Assembly (NCBI GenBank): GCA_021014945.1
Contig: MU266341.1
Coordinates: 1-64,000, forward strand
From: Leucogyrophana mollusca
Lineage: Eukaryota; Basidiomycota; Agaricomycetes; Boletales
Reading direction: 5' to 3'
DNA: 64,000 nucleotides
Part shown: positions 1 to 11,869 of the stretch, piece by piece
Position numbering within the stretch: the first letter of the stretch is position 1
Layout: each line of letters begins with the position of its first letter
Position numbers and translations under genes: made by a program
The notes under the pieces: model-generated
Databases searched by the model: none
What the model was told of the DNA's origin: nothing
The model's input: the letters and a program-made list of their open reading frames with translations, nothing else

Positions 1-1501
1 CGCAAACTCAAAGTCTGTTGTAATAAATCTGGGACTAACCCAGATTTATGGTCAGATGTTTTCACATATTCATCCTCTGCTCTTCGGGCAGAACCCTGTT
101 TACTGTGGGACAAAAAGATTCAAACTTGGATTTTGGATCCGTGCACAAATCTGTAGAATCTACATATCCTTCCCCATATTTACAATCCGTCTCCGAGTTT
201 TTGCCCCAATCCGCGGAAACTACGAATATAGCCGTGCCACCGGTGTCAACATGATTCGCTCGTCACCCAGGGCAAACCTCAGATTTTTATTGTAGAGTTG
301 GAGTCTGTATGATTGTCATCGTACCTGAAGTGGGTCACTCAAGACTGACGAGCACACAACAAGCTCAAAAACGTAGAAACAAGTATTAGCTATTAGATTA
401 TCTAGTTTGGAGATTTTTTTCAACTGAGCCGTAGAACGCCATGAATATTTCACGAATGCGGGTCATTTGTCCTTTTCAATGATAAGATCACAAGAAGACG
501 ATGTGTGATGGACAACACTTCGAACAGAGCCAAAGATGTGTGGCAGGAGAAGCATGGTGTCAAGGTTGCTGCAGTTTTTTTTTTGTTGATAGCAGGTATT
601 TAGGCAGGCCTTGTGGGCCTGGGGTTGAATCTGTGTGTGCACCGGCACGTATACTCTCAAAGCTGCTGTTGATTGAGTGGTGAGGATTCAGTTTTCATGG
701 ACCAGAGACAAAGAGTCTTGGCCTTAACATCACACCCAGATCTGGCATTTTGGTGGCCTCGAGATGATGATTCATTTTGATTATATCTCAATCACATCAA
801 CGGTTTCACTCAAACCTTGTGGACATCAAATAGGCATGAATGAGGAATCCGAACACCTGCTCAAGTGAGAGATGCCCAGTGACCAAGTACTGGACGGAAG
901 TTCTTTCACAAAAGTATTTGCGTTGGAATTTTCACAAAGTCAGTCTAAGCTGGTCCCATTATGTAAGGAGGTTGCTCTTTTCTCGGCCTGTGTATGCGGT
1001 GGTCGTGTTTCACAATTGACTGGCAGCAGAGCATACTGTAGTTATGATATACAGTATCAAAAAGGGCCTCCTCACCAGATAATGATGGATGCATCAATCC
1101 CAGTACATGGTGTATCAATCATATAATAATAACACGATGATACATTTGGCGTTACCTGCCCGTTTGCGATAGCACTTCGATCTCCTTTATTATCTAAAAT
1201 GGTAGACTCGCGACCAGTCTTCGTACGTAAGCACACGCCTCTGCAATATGAGCAAGTAATATTGAGAGACGTGAGCTTGTTTCACAACGTAGCGTAGCGG
1301 AGTTTGAAACGCTGGTATCGAGCCTACTAAAATGGCACATATTTACTTTACACTTCGGTTCCTGCATGTCGCTATATTTGCTTGAGGTGGAGCCGCGGCC
1401 ATGATGCTGGCTGTGGAAACAAGCGAGCTCACTTATAACCTCATCGGTCTCCAGCTTCTATGCTTCGTTAGTCCTGTCAAGAACTTACATTGCAGGCCAC
1501 A
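1..1501. other. Intergenic region, no gene seen
   Basis: No reading frame here has a recognisable protein or a convincing exon chain. The short ORFs are AT-rich and carry no family motifs. The left end holds an 11-bp perfect inverted repeat (23-33 and 39-49). The right end should contain the promoter of the DUF2985 gene that begins at 1502; a pyrimidine-containing stretch precedes that ATG, but I see no clear TATA box. Confidence 0.6.
23..49. repeat. 11-bp perfect inverted repeat, 5-nt loop
   Basis: The arms ATAAATCTGGG (23-33) and CCCAGATTTAT (39-49) are exact reverse complements around the loop ACTAA. It could be a hairpin in a transcript from a gene left of the window, or chance. Nothing adjacent identifies it. 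Confidence 0.6.
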
Positions 1502-3891
1502 ATGTCCTCTGTAAGGATTAGGAAGACACCTTCCGAGTACGTTTCTTTGCGCGATGCTCAACAGCATGGTTTACCAGAACCCGCACCCTTTCCGCGACGT
1601 CAAAGACTCGGAAGCCTGGCTGGTGTCTTTGGCTCCTCCTTTAATCAGCTCGCACCGTCGAACGACGCGAGCGTCGGTCATCCCGCAAACGCACCGAAGC
1701 CTCGCATGCGACGGCGAACCACCAGCGGGGCATCCTTCAACGACAACGTACCTCCCCGTCCTCCCATCTCAAGGCCGAGGTCCGGGAGCAGGGTCGCCGA
1801 GCATTTGCGAAGCTCGAGAAAGATATCTGGGGCTCCCCCACCGGCGATCCATCACGGGCCAATATCCATAATCTACGAGGCTTCTGGCTCTCAGCCGTCT
1901 CGTTCAACAGGTCAACCACCTCGGCCTGGCTACATTGTTCATGGAGAAGAGACCGTTACACTACAAGGCTCCCAAGCTGATGTATTGATGCGCACACAAT
2001 CTGGGGATAGAACGCCCGGAGTTGTTGAGAGCGCTTTGAGTCTTCCCCAAAGTGTTGACACCGACGTCATGCGCCAAATTGACGAGCTTCACCACCACCA
2101 CGACATCGTTGAACATCTGGACGTTATTGGTATGAACACACCTTGGCACGGTCAATATAGGCTAATTCCTTCATCTTTTCTCAGACCCCCAAATTGCTAC
2201 CGTCTCGAACTTGGCAAACGCTGCCAACGCTATACTGATGTCCGTGGCTCTTCCTCGACGAGCTACCCTTTGATTCTGACCTGTTATACAGCCCACCCCT
2301 GTATTTCTATTCTCGAAAACCTGTTGTCATGCTTTCTTCCCCAACTCGCCGACAGCGGGCACGTGATATAGAAAAGGGGAGACAACCAGATGCCGACTTT
2401 GACGATGTGGATGACTCCCTGGATCGACATGTAGAGGATGTGCTCACACGAAGAGCGAAGTTCAAACGAACGATGCAGGGCGTTTGGTCTTTTCTAAAGA
2501 CACGTGAGGGTGTTATCTCTGTGCATTACTGGTCGACTCACACAGATCATACTATTACCAGCGATGGGGGTGGTCACGGGTATATATGGATTTCTCGTCG
2601 GTAGGTTCAGCTGATGTTTTGGTCTGAATCTTGCTGAAATCTTGCCGAACAAACCCTAGTGTTCTGGGGAGCTGCTTTGGTGCTCTTTTTGCTCAAGTGG
2701 ATCAATTTCCATAATGCCAATACCCAAGGGTTTTGGGTAGAAGTAGGGTCCCAAGTCGAGTGTGGTAAGTTGGAACTCGTCGCAGCCTAAGCATGTCTAT
2801 TGACTGGAGTACACGAAGGGCTATTCACGGCAACCGGTATAGGATTGATTCCCGCACGTGCATTAGATACATATCGTGCGTGACTGCTTGTTTCTCTTTC
2901 ACTCTAGGGCTGAACAAGTCTCAGGTGTGTACAAAATTTGGCTGTACAAGAGAAGAACAAGAAAATTACGAGAGAAGGCTGGTTTACCCCAGTTGTTCGA
3001 CATCGACGATTTACCCGATCCCATGTACGACCCTAATTATGTCCATGTCTTGAGCGGAGCGGAACAGCAGGACCTACATCATCGTACGTATGCAAATATA
3101 CCTTCTGTGACCTACGCCTCACGAGCCAACTTTCATAGAACAAGAGCGATTCCGTGAAAGCCAGACATGGTATCGTCCCCATGGAACCGAAACTCACCGA
3201 GTAAGCCAGCCACCGTCCACCCCTTGATATCGCATATTGATCGACTGTCAGGCATTTCCTATAAAGCAAGTAACTCTCATGTTAGTGTGTGTTTGCGACC
3301 GCTGAACATCCCTTAGCACCGCACTTTGGATCTGCTTGTTTATAGATGGAAATTCCATTTTCCAGGTACGCTGGACTGAGGATCGGAATATCGCACCTAT
3401 CTGACGCTGTGCAATTAAATAGATCATGTTGTCTAGCTGCATGTGGTCCATGAACCGGTGAGTTGGCTAGTTCTATGAGACTTGCGCCCGAAGTGATAGG
3501 CATACTTTACGCAAGCTTTGAGCGCCCCGCTTGGACCACAGGTACTTTGATCCCCGCTAGCTTCATATGCGGCATTGTCTCTGCCGTGTTGATTTGGCGT
3601 GGAGGCCAACAGACACGACGCACAGAGAAAGTGGAGGAGACACTCCGCATTGCATTGGCAATGGAAAGGGGCGAAAAGCCCCGACACTCCCAAGTGATCG
3701 CGGAACAGGGCCCACTGGCCCCTCCTGAAACGGCTCTGAAACGCATTAGTCCGAGCCACGGTATTTCGAATGATCCAGCCAACGGCAGAGATGCTCTCCA
3801 TCTGAAGGAATCATTCGTGACGTCTCCGTCCATCGGGTCACCAGTTATCGACGAGCAAATGATTATACCCGATATTTCAGAGGCTCAATGA
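1502..3891 (+). CDS. DUF2985-family fungal integral membrane protein
   Basis: The function of this fungal family is unknown. The ATG at 1502 opens a Ser/Pro/Arg-rich, probably disordered N-terminal region of about 200 residues. After splicing the protein reads NAANAILIPPLYFYSRKPVV, then an acidic stretch and the membrane core: GVVTGIYGFLVVFWGAALVL, LLKWINFHNANTQGFWVEVG and GLFTATGIGLIPARALDTYR. Next come VYKIWLYKRRTRK, WYRPHGTETHRAFPIKQ, and a last hydrophobic segment PAWTTGTLIPASFICGIVSA followed by a cytosolic-looking tail. These are the hallmarks I associate with DUF2985. At least nine introns of about 50-60 bp are needed, for example 2876-2923, where a shorter acceptor would break the family alignment. 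The stop is TGA at 3889-3891. The family call is firm; its role is not known. Confidence 0.82.
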
Positions 3892-4282
3892 TTTTACGTG
3901 CAGGGACACCGGACTTTTTAACTATACCTTTTTATCTCCATAATTTTGGTGCAATGTTTGTCGTATACACGCCCATCATTTTAGACCAGACAATGGAATA
4001 GTACAGATCATCACTTCAATTCGCAAATGATGTCAAAAACGCTACAATATCATTAGGGATTGTTGAAATCCGAATACTACGCTCGCAAACGCGCAAAGCT
4101 CCTGCCTCCGTCCGAGGCACTTAGCGGGCCCACGAAGCAGCATCTATCCGTGCCCTGTCATGTCGGTGGTGACATAATACTATCGCCGCACTACCCATGG
4201 TCAAGTGCAGGAACCTCCAATCTTGGAGTATCCTGATAAATTAACCGCTTCGTGGGCGCTGTTGAAGCGCAAGGTCGGAAAT
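3892..4282. other. Convergent intergenic spacer, no gene seen
   Basis: This spacer lies between the DUF2985 stop and the methionine synthase stop and should hold both 3' UTRs. The left half is AT-rich (TTTTTAACTATACC and similar). No ORF, repeat or structured RNA is evident. Confidence 0.6.
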
Positions 4283-7042
4283 TTAAGCGTTCTGGCGGGC
4301 CCAGCGAGCAGCGGCGACCAAGTTGGCCAAGGAGGCTGCGAGCAATCACATAAGCGTAAGTAAGGTATCCCGCGGAGAACGCCGTCAAACTGACCTTCGG
4401 TCTCCTTCCAGCCACGAGTCTTGAGACCACAGTCCTAGATTATAACAAAGTATGAGTCCATAGCTCGGTGTGAGCTGCACGGATGACGCACGGGGTTGAT
4501 GAACATGAGGTGGTCGGGGATGATGGTCAGGGTGGTCTTGAGACGGTCAATGATCTCCTGCTCGCTGGGGACACGAGGAGAGTGGATGTCGTAGACACCG
4601 GGACCGATCTGGTTCGAGTAGCCGTACTGCTGGAAGGTCTGCAGCAGCTTCATGTCACTCTTCGAGAACTCGATCGAGATGACGTCGGCGTCGAGGCGCT
4701 GAATCGAAGGGAAGATGTCGCCGAAATCGGAGTAGCAGAAGTGTGAGTGAGTCTGGGTGGCGTCAGTGACACCAGCAGTGGAGAGCTTGAAGGTGTCGAC
4801 GGCCCACTCCAAGTACTCGTCCCAATCGGAGCGGCGAAGGGGCAGCTAATGCAATTTAATTGAACAACGGCAAATCACAGACGGAGGCGTACTCACACCC
4901 TCACGGATGGCAGGCTCGTCGACTTGGATAGCGTTGATACCAGCCTTCTCGAGGTCGATGACCTCGTCGCGGAGAGCCAAAGCGAGCTGCTGCGACTGCA
5001 GCTTGCGAGAGACATCATCACGTGGGAAGGACCAGTTCAGGATGGTAACAGGGCCCGAAAGCATACCCTTCATCGGCTTCTTGGTGACACTCTGGGCGTA
5101 ACTGCTCCACTTAACGGTCATTGGGGCATCGCGGCTAACATCGGAAACGATGATGGGAGGGCGAACATAACTGGATGCAAGGCCTCAGCGATCGGATAGT
5201 TTCCAACTTATAAATATACTGACCGAGAACCGTAGCTCTGCACCCAACCGTTTTGGGTGAAGACGAAGCCCTTCAGCTGCTCACCGAAGTATTGGACCAT
5301 GTCGTTTCTCTCGGGTTCACCGTGGACCAACAAGTCGAGGCCAACCTTCTCTTGGAAACGAACAACCAGCTCAATCTCCTTTTTGATGAACTCGTCATAC
5401 TCAGCCTCGGTGATTTCACCCTTGCCGAGCTTGGCACGAGCAGTTCGGATCTCCTTGGTTTGCTACAATATCGTACAAACGCTAAGCGATCGCTTTGTAT
5501 AGAACAGGGATGAAAACATACCGGGAAAGAACCAATGGTGGTGGTGGGGAACTTGGGCAAGTTGAGATGCTTCGCCTGCACTTCCTTGCGAGTGGCGAAG
5601 GGGCTCTTCCGGTTGTACATGTCGGGAGTGATGGCAGCAACACGCTTGCGAACGGCATCGTCGGAGGTGGCCTCGAACTCACGGCGCTTGGCAATAGAGA
5701 CCTTGTTGGCCTCGAGGGCAGCGGCAACCTTGGCGTCTTGCGAGCCCGAGAGGACGGAAGCGATGGTGGCGACCTCAGCGGCCTTCTCCAAAGCGAAGGA
5801 GAACCAATCCTTCTGCTCTGCAGTGAGCTTCTTCTCAGAAGCAAGGGTAACGGGAGTGTGCAGAACCGATGAAGAGGTTGCGATGATAACGCGGTCAGCT
5901 CCAAGAGCAGCGATAGCCTTCTGCCCCTGCTTGATGGCAGCAGCGAAGTCAGCCTTCCAGATGTTACGGCCGGAAACAACACCGAGGGAAAGGATGATGG
6001 GGGTAGACTTGATGGCAGCAATGACCTCGTCGAGTTGGCCTGGAGCACGACTGAGATCGATGTGGAGACCAGCAACGGGGAGCTTCGCGATGAAGTTGAT
6101 GTTGGAGTCGAGGCGGGCGAAGTAGGTGGTGAGGATGAGCTTGGGGGCAACAGGGACGAGCTCTGCGTAAGCAGTGGCATACTGCTTGTCAAGATCGGCA
6201 GCCCTGTCAAGGACGAGAACAGGCTCGTCGATCTGCACGGACTCTACGCCAGCAGCCTTGAGCTCGGACAAAAGCTGCTTGTAGACAGGCAGGATCTTGG
6301 AGAGGAGAGAGATGGGCTGGAAGGCCGTTGAGGCTTCTTTGGCAGCCTTTCCAAGAACGAGATAAGAGACGGGGCCGAGCACAACGGGCCGGGTGGTGAT
6401 ACCGAGGGCCTTGGCCTCGTTGTACTCGAGAAGGGCCTTGTTGTACAGCAGCTTGAAATCGGTCTCCTCCGACAACTCAGGAACAACAAAGTGGTAGTTA
6501 GAGTCGAACCTGACATATGAATGACGGTTAGTTGATCCGCACTAACCGCACCCAGTCTAGTGCTGTTGAATGCCACTAACCATTTCTTCATCTCACATGC
6601 GGGAACATCAACACCATCGGCCTGACGACCACGGCCCATAGCAAAGAAGATGTCAAGGGGGGAAAGCCCGAGACCAACGTAGCGCTTCGGGATGGCATTG
6701 AAGGCCGCTGAATGATCGAGGACGTGATCGTAGAGCGAAAATTCGCCGCTAGCGGGGGTGGTTCAGATTGCGGATTCCAGTGAACGGTCATGGATCGGAG
6801 ATATACCTTGGAATCAGGTCGACGCCTCGTTCCTGGAGGCTAGTCCAGCTGGCCTTCTTGGTCTCGGCAGCGACCTTGGTAAGTTCATCTGCGGAGAGCT
6901 TGCCAGCCCAGTATGCCTCGACGGCTTTTTTGACCTCGCGGTTTGCGCCTAGAGCAATTGATTAGGACCATTATTCGATCGGATCACGATGAACAGGTGC
7001 CTTACCGATACGAGGGAAACCGAGAACGCTGGAAAGAACCAT
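4283..7042 (-). CDS. MET6: Cobalamin-independent methionine synthase (MetE/Met6)
   Basis: This enzyme (EC 2.1.1.14) transfers the methyl group of 5-methyltetrahydrofolate polyglutamate to homocysteine and makes methionine in the cytosol. On the minus strand the ATG at 7042 opens [13 protein letters not shown], the conserved start of the family. Internal segments such as [28 protein letters not shown] and [13 protein letters not shown] match MetE. The zinc site is visible: [10 protein letters not shown] supplies His and Cys ligands, and DCGLKTRGW near the C-terminus supplies the last Cys. The gene ends in [15 protein letters not shown] plus TAA (4283-4285). The final exons need two introns after DHLMFINP; reading through the first gives a false stop at 4435. 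Several more introns break the middle. The spacer upstream to 7538 is its promoter region. Confidence 0.95.
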
Positions 7043-7538
7043 TTTGTGTGTGTAGGAAGAGATGGAGGTGGTAGAGAGGAAAGAGAGATGGCTCGAGTTT
7101 TTATCTGGTTGCGTGATTTTGAGATATCACGAGCGCCTGCCCTGAGTCGCTGTGTACACGGCTATCGATCACACTTATCAGATCACCTAGTTGATCGCAT
7201 TCGATGTGCGACAATCCCCACTGTCTCTCACCGTCTCACCCCCATGGGAGTTAGTCCTATCATTTCTATCCACATTTGTCTCGCGATTTCGAGCGGAAGA
7301 TCCTTCCTTGTCGAGTACATTCGCACAGTGAAATCGACGCGTTCTAATTGAGTCTCACAACGTCTAATCAGAATCATTTTGTCAACACAAACCACCTTCT
7401 TATGTGAAAAGACGTTGTTATTCTTCTATTGGATACAGCTCTAATGCACACTATCTATTTTCTAATGATACACATTCGTGATGAGCGTCGAGTGATGTGG
7501 GAAATAGTCCGTACGGAGGCTTCGCCAGACACCAACGC
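7043..7538. other. Spacer upstream of methionine synthase
   Basis: This is the promoter and 5' UTR region of methionine synthase (minus strand), ending at the 3' end of the kinase gene. Just before the ATG the minus strand is pyrimidine-rich (CTCTCTACC, CCATCTCTTCC), as in many highly expressed fungal genes. No ORF of note and no clear TATA box. Confidence 0.5.
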
Positions 7539-9032
7539 CTAATAAGCTCTCAGCTGCTGGGCTGCGTTCCGAATAAGTGTAGGCGGTATCTGCGCGTTTT
7601 TTACTCGAGCGTTCGCCATAATGTCGTCAGCGACCACAGTTTGGTCGAACCCATCTCCCTCCGCCAGATCAAGATCTGGAACATCGGTGGCAAGATCGTC
7701 CGCAATAGTTTCGGGTGTCACAGGGCCTTCGCTTTCAGGCTCAGAGCCCAACGATCCACTCCCACTATCCGAACCAATGATGAAGTTCTCCCGCCGAGGA
7801 CCGGAATTTAGAACGAGACGGATAGAGGGGCCATCGCTGCTGAAGGAGGGAGGCGGTGGTATTGATCGGGAGGCCGCCAGAGCCATTATTTGCTCGGCAC
7901 TGTCGTACGACCAATCAGGATGTGAGTCCGCGTCCGACGACGACGATGACGACCAGTCGTCGCTGTCGTCCGAGTCATCGATGAGCGTCTCATCCGTGTC
8001 CACGTGATGTACAACGAGTTTGGTGATGGGGGTACGATTTCTGCGGTTGGCACGAGCGAAATCCCTTGCGTGCTCCGCGGCCCCAAGCATTTCTTCATGG
8101 GACATGTAGAACGTGTCCATTTTAAGAATTTCTTCCCTTAGCTCGGGAATGCTGATTCGTGCGGCGGGATTCAGATGGAAGACCCTCTTCATGACATCGT
8201 TGAGTCCGCGGGAAATAGGGAGCACGTCGCGCAGATAATCGGGGTTATAAAGAAACGATAGGAAGCCAGAGTCCGAGGTGGTCGCGAGGCGCCAAGGGTT
8301 GCGGGAGAACACCAGGTTTATCAGAATCACTCCAAGCGACCAGATGTCGGTGTGGCGAGGAGAATAATGGGGATATTTAATTTCGCGACTGAGACACTCT
8401 TGAGAGAACATTAGCAAAATGAAAGGATCCCATGGGGTAATTGTTGACTGACCTGGACTCATATACTCGGCGCTCCCACAGCCGAAGTCTTTGCACACGC
8501 GCTTTTGCGTGGCCAGACCGAAGTCCGCCACGAGTATTCCCGCGCCATCTTTCCCGCACAAGATGTTTTCCGGCTTAAGGTCCCGATGGAAAACACCCCT
8601 GTCGTGACACGCCTGAACACCATCCAACAACTCGATGAATGCCTGCTTCATCAAGGGGATGTTGTTGTGATAGATATAAGTTTTCGTGATGGCACTGAAC
8701 ATGTCGCCACCAGGGCACAGATCCAGGATGAGGTAAAGATAAAGTTCTTCCTCGACGATTTCGTGAAGGGAGAGGACGAAGGGCGAAGACCCTGACACGA
8801 TTTTGTGGAGGGCTATTTCACGGTTTTGGTATGCAAGCTGCTCGTGAGTGAGCTCTGCTTTAGCCATGCACTTGATGGCATAATGCGTCGGGTTAAGTGG
8901 ATCCGATGTAGTGTCCAGAGCGCGGTAGACAACACCATAAGCTCCTGAGCCAAGTGTGTGGAGAAGATGATAGCGTCCGTTATCAATGACTTGGCCGGAG
9001 AAGTCGGGGAGGGATGAGCTGAGGCAGACCAT
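7539..9032 (-). CDS. Ser/Thr protein kinase, Ran1/Pat1-Ksp1 type
   Basis: This is a complete eukaryotic protein kinase domain. It has the glycine loop GSGAYGVVYRA, the catalytic Lys in YAIKCMAKAE, the catalytic loop HRDLKPENILC, the DFG motif in LVADFGLATQKR and the activation-loop end EYMSPECL. The EYMSPECL segment is rebuilt by removing a 51-bp intron that happens to stay open in frame. Overall similarity is to the fungal Ran1/Pat1 and Ksp1 kinases that restrain sexual development or filamentation (inference from domain style). The C-terminal third is low complexity and acidic, with runs of Ser and Asp. I chose the ATG at 9032 (MVCLSSSLPDFSGQ) because the upstream in-frame extension lies next to a TATA-like sequence and looks untranslated. 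About 480 residues. Confidence 0.85.
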   Translation of the reverse strand: MVCLSSSLPDFSGQVIDNGRYHLLHTLGSGAYGVVYRALDTTSDPLNPTHYAIKCMAKAELTHEQLAYQNREIALHKIVSGSSPFVLSLHEIVEEELYLYLILDLCPGGDMFSAITKTYIYHNNIPLMKQAFIELLDGVQACHDRGVFHRDLKPENILCGKDGAGILVADFGLATQKRVCKDFGCGSAEYMSPGQSTITPWDPFILLMFSQECLSREIKYPHYSPRHTDIWSLGVILINLVFSRNPWRLATTSDSGFLSFLYNPDYLRDVLPISRGLNDVMKRVFHLNPAARISIPELREEILKMDTFYMSHEEMLGAAEHARDFARANRRNRTPITKLVVHHVDTDETLIDDSDDSDDWSSSSSSDADSHPDWSYDSAEQIMALAASRSIPPPPSFSSDGPSIRLVLNSGPRRENFIIGSDSGSGSLGSEPESEGPVTPETIADDLATDVPDLDLAEGDGFDQTVVADDIMANARVKNAQIPPTLIRNAAQQLRAY

Positions 9033-9167
9033 GATGAGATTGATTAAAAATATAAGGTGGGTTGATATTTGAATAATGAACGGGTTCAGGGTATGCGCTT
9101 CAACGTCAACGTTGGAGGTGGTACGTGGATAAGAGTGATAAAGTCCAGATTGCACAAAGTGCATGGC

Positions 9168-9175
9168 TTATATAC
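9168..9175 (-). promoter_or_regulatory. TATA box of the kinase gene
   Basis: The minus strand reads GGTATATAAGCC about 135 nt upstream of the kinase ATG. It is a good TATA consensus. The resulting 5' UTR would be roughly 100 nt. There is no experimental support in the sequence itself. Confidence 0.4.
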
Positions 9176-9700
9176 CTTAAGCCTCGCATGTCTTGAGCGG
9201 AATGCGTCGGTAGAGATGGCGGATGGCGGGTGTGTCGGTTCTCTTCGATGGTATTGACTCTCCCGAGACCATATCCCGACGCATCCGAAAGAGGGAATTC
9301 CCGCGGCGTTGAGTGCGGCAACAAACAGAGACAAGCAAATGAATGGAATACCCATGTGACATCCGTGACGGAACTCTGGAGTGACTCGGCGCTCTCTCAA
9401 AGGCAAGTCCTTTTATGGCGTTCTCCTCGGAGGTCACGGAGAATTTGGCAGCGATTCTTACCGGATTTCCGGTGCAAAATAAAAGATATTTGTGAGACAG
9501 CCGTGACAGCCGTGACCGCCTGCTCTTTTGTACAACGAAATAAACCAACCGCCGATCGCGAGTTGAGAGTCCCATCGTAGTCAGCCGCAAAGATCCTTTT
9601 GTCAACTGGCCCCGTCTCTGGATTCAACTTGATTGGTTGAGCCGCGGTGAAGGTCTCGCGCCCGCCCAAGCCTGGAATCATATGAGCAGCTGTTAGGATG

Positions 9701-9719
9701 ACGGTCCGGAGAGGACCGT
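9701..9719. promoter_or_regulatory. Palindrome with CGG-N11-CCG spacing upstream of polyol dehydrogenase
   Basis: ACGGTCC (9701-9707) and GGACCGT (9713-9719) are perfect inverted arms around GGAGA. Read as a Zn2Cys6 half-site pair it is CGG (9702-9704), 11 nt, CCG (9716-9718), the spacing bound by Gal4-type regulators. It lies about 70 bp upstream of the ATG at 9787. The palindrome is seen directly; its use as an operator is inference. Confidence 0.45.
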
Positions 9720-9786
9720 TTGTTCTTAAGGAGTCCTTGGGACAGTGCGGTTACCCCTCAGTCCCCACCACTCACCCACTTGAACC

Positions 9787-11477
9787 ATGACCGACAATCC
9801 GTCTTTTGTGCTCAAAGCTCATGTCCACGAGGAAGTTTACTTTGACCAAAAGGCTATTCCTAGCGGTGTGTAATCTCACCCAATGACTGTCTTATCCGAG
9901 CGCTCAACCTCCCCTCACTCCCATAGTCGCAGGTGATGAGGTCCTCGTGGAAGTAAAGAAGACAGGTTAGTGGAAACTTCGGTTTCTCCTTATGCTACTT
10001 CGCAGTGCTGATCCGCGGCGATGCAAAGGGATTTGTGGTTCCGATGTAAGCCTATCGTTTCAACAGACATAGCGATGTGCCGATTGCCCACGTCGGAAGG
10101 TACACTTCTACGCCCATGGGAGGATCGGTGATTTCGTCGTCAATTCTGATATGGTTGGTTGATCCGCACGCTACAAACGTTATTTTACTGATATCTTCCT
10201 CGTAGGTGCTCGGGCACGAATCATCCGGAGTCATCTCGAAGGGTGAGTCGGTCGCGTCCGGTAAATATAATTGTATTTACTCGGGTACCTGTTCAAAGTT
10301 GGCCCGGATGTCAAGAACCTCAAACCAGGCGACCGAGTAGCCGTCGAACCAGGTGCTAGTTGTCGCAAGTGTGAAGCTTGCAAGAGCGGTCGCTACCAGG
10401 TCAGCTGTTTGATCCTGAAGGCAAGCGGGTCTCTGATGTTGGAATAATTGACGCAGCTCTGCCCGGAGATGGTCTTTGCTGCCACGCCTCCCCACGATGG
10501 TACTCTTGGTCGTTATTATAAAGTTCCATCCGATCTGGCGTACCCTCTCCCCCCTAACCTGAGCCTGGAGGATGGTGCAATGGTGGGTGTCATATTATTA
10601 AACGAGAGCTTAGTTGCTGAATTCGTGGTAGATGGAGCCTCTGGCTGTTGCAGTGCACGCTGTATCAAAGCTTGGCGCTTTCCACGCCAACCAATCTGTC
10701 GCTGTCTTCGGCTGTGGGCCAGTCGGAATCCTATGTATGGCGGTTGCCAAAGCTCTCGGTGCATCCCGCGTAGTTGCAATCGACATTGTGCCCGGGCGGC
10801 TTGCATTCGCGAAATCATACGCTGCAACTGACACTTTCCAGCCTCCTGCTCTGGAGAAGGACGAATCAAGAGTTGCTTACTCGAAAAGGGCTGCCGCAGC
10901 AATGAAGGAAGCTCTTGGGATTGCGGAACGCGGTCCCAAGGCCATCGATCTGGTGCTGGACGCAAGTGGCGCGGAGGTTTCAATCCAGACCGGACTTCGT
11001 ATCGCCAAGTTTGGTGGTACATTTGTGCAAGTAAGCTTGGCACCGCAGTGAGACATGTTCATTTGCTCAACCGAGACACTTCTAGGTTGGAATGGGTGCC
11101 CCTGACATCACCATTGACATGGGTGTCGTGTTATCGAAGGAAATTATCCTCAAGGGCTCGTTCCGATACGGTGTATGTACTTGCTATCACACCCCCTTCT
11201 GAACGAGCTCACGCTAATACTCTAATATGTAGCCTGGTGACTATCCTCTCGCTATTGCGCTCGCGTCGCAAGGCAAGATCGATCTTAAGCCGCTGGTATC
11301 CCACCGGTGAGTTCGCCTCCTGCAGCCTAGCCACGCATCTTGACAAGGATGTGCAGATTCCCCTTCACCGACGCCATCTTGGCGTTCAAGACTACTCGCA
11401 ATGGTAAGAGTGAGGATGGAAAGGGCGTCATCAAAGCGATAATATCTGGTCCGGATGTTGGCATCAATGAAGTATGA
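9787..11477 (+). CDS. NAD-dependent polyol (xylitol/sorbitol) dehydrogenase, zinc MDR family
   Basis: Likely oxidises xylitol to xylulose or sorbitol to fructose with NAD. The ATG at 9787 begins [17 protein letters not shown]. After removing introns the zinc alcohol dehydrogenase core appears: VEVKKTGICGSD (catalytic Cys), [30 protein letters not shown] (catalytic His and Glu) and [13 protein letters not shown]. The structural zinc lobe has four cysteines ([15 protein letters not shown]). The nucleotide fold contains [12 protein letters not shown], followed by [11 protein letters not shown] with the Asp expected for NAD preference. The end is [12 protein letters not shown] plus TGA (11475-11477). 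At least eight introns split it, two of them flanking a very short exon encoding GICGSD. Substrate specificity cannot be fixed from sequence; xylitol dehydrogenase is my first choice. Confidence 0.88.
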
Positions 11478-11869
11478 GGCCTGACGCATTGTACGATACA
11501 AAGCAGTTCACACCCATTGTATGTTGATATGTATGATGTCAAGGCGTGGAGATGTTCATTGGGGCTGTATGGCGCGATGAGATTGCATGCTTGGCACTTG
11601 GTGGGTGGATGGCGGGGTGAACCTGGCACAGGCCAAGTCCAATTTGAAGTCACTGCATAACTTATCATGCATCATCCCCCTGCTTTCAGTCGTATCCTTT
11701 TACCTTTGAATCACTCCCTCGAATAATTTGGTCACGTTTGCCAGTACTTGACGTAATGACGCTTGGGAGGTGAGAGTCGGGACAACCGGCCGCGGTTACA
11801 TCTCTTGATTACTAGGCACCTCTGATCATGACCGTTTAGCCCCGGTAATATTGGCACGACCGTACGACA
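11478..11869. other. Intergenic spacer, no gene seen
   Basis: This is the 3' flank of the dehydrogenase and the upstream flank of the next plus-strand gene. The overlapping minus ORF fragments show no family motif. Confidence 0.5.

Larger units (their letters stand above)
9033..9786. other. Divergent promoter region, kinase and polyol dehydrogenase
   Basis: This region of about 750 bp separates the kinase start (minus) from the dehydrogenase start (plus). It contains the TATA box at 9168-9175, a short direct repeat of ACAGCCGTG around 9497-9515, an ATTGGTTG (inverse CCAAT) element near 9631, and the palindrome at 9701-9719. The ORFs here overlap each other in several frames and look spurious. 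Confidence 0.55.

Noticed and set aside
2876..2923. A 28-nt micro-intron (2880-2907) in the DUF2985 gene
   Set aside because: It keeps the frame but inserts extra residues; using the next AG gives a normal 48-nt intron and the conserved DTYR-VYKIW junction.
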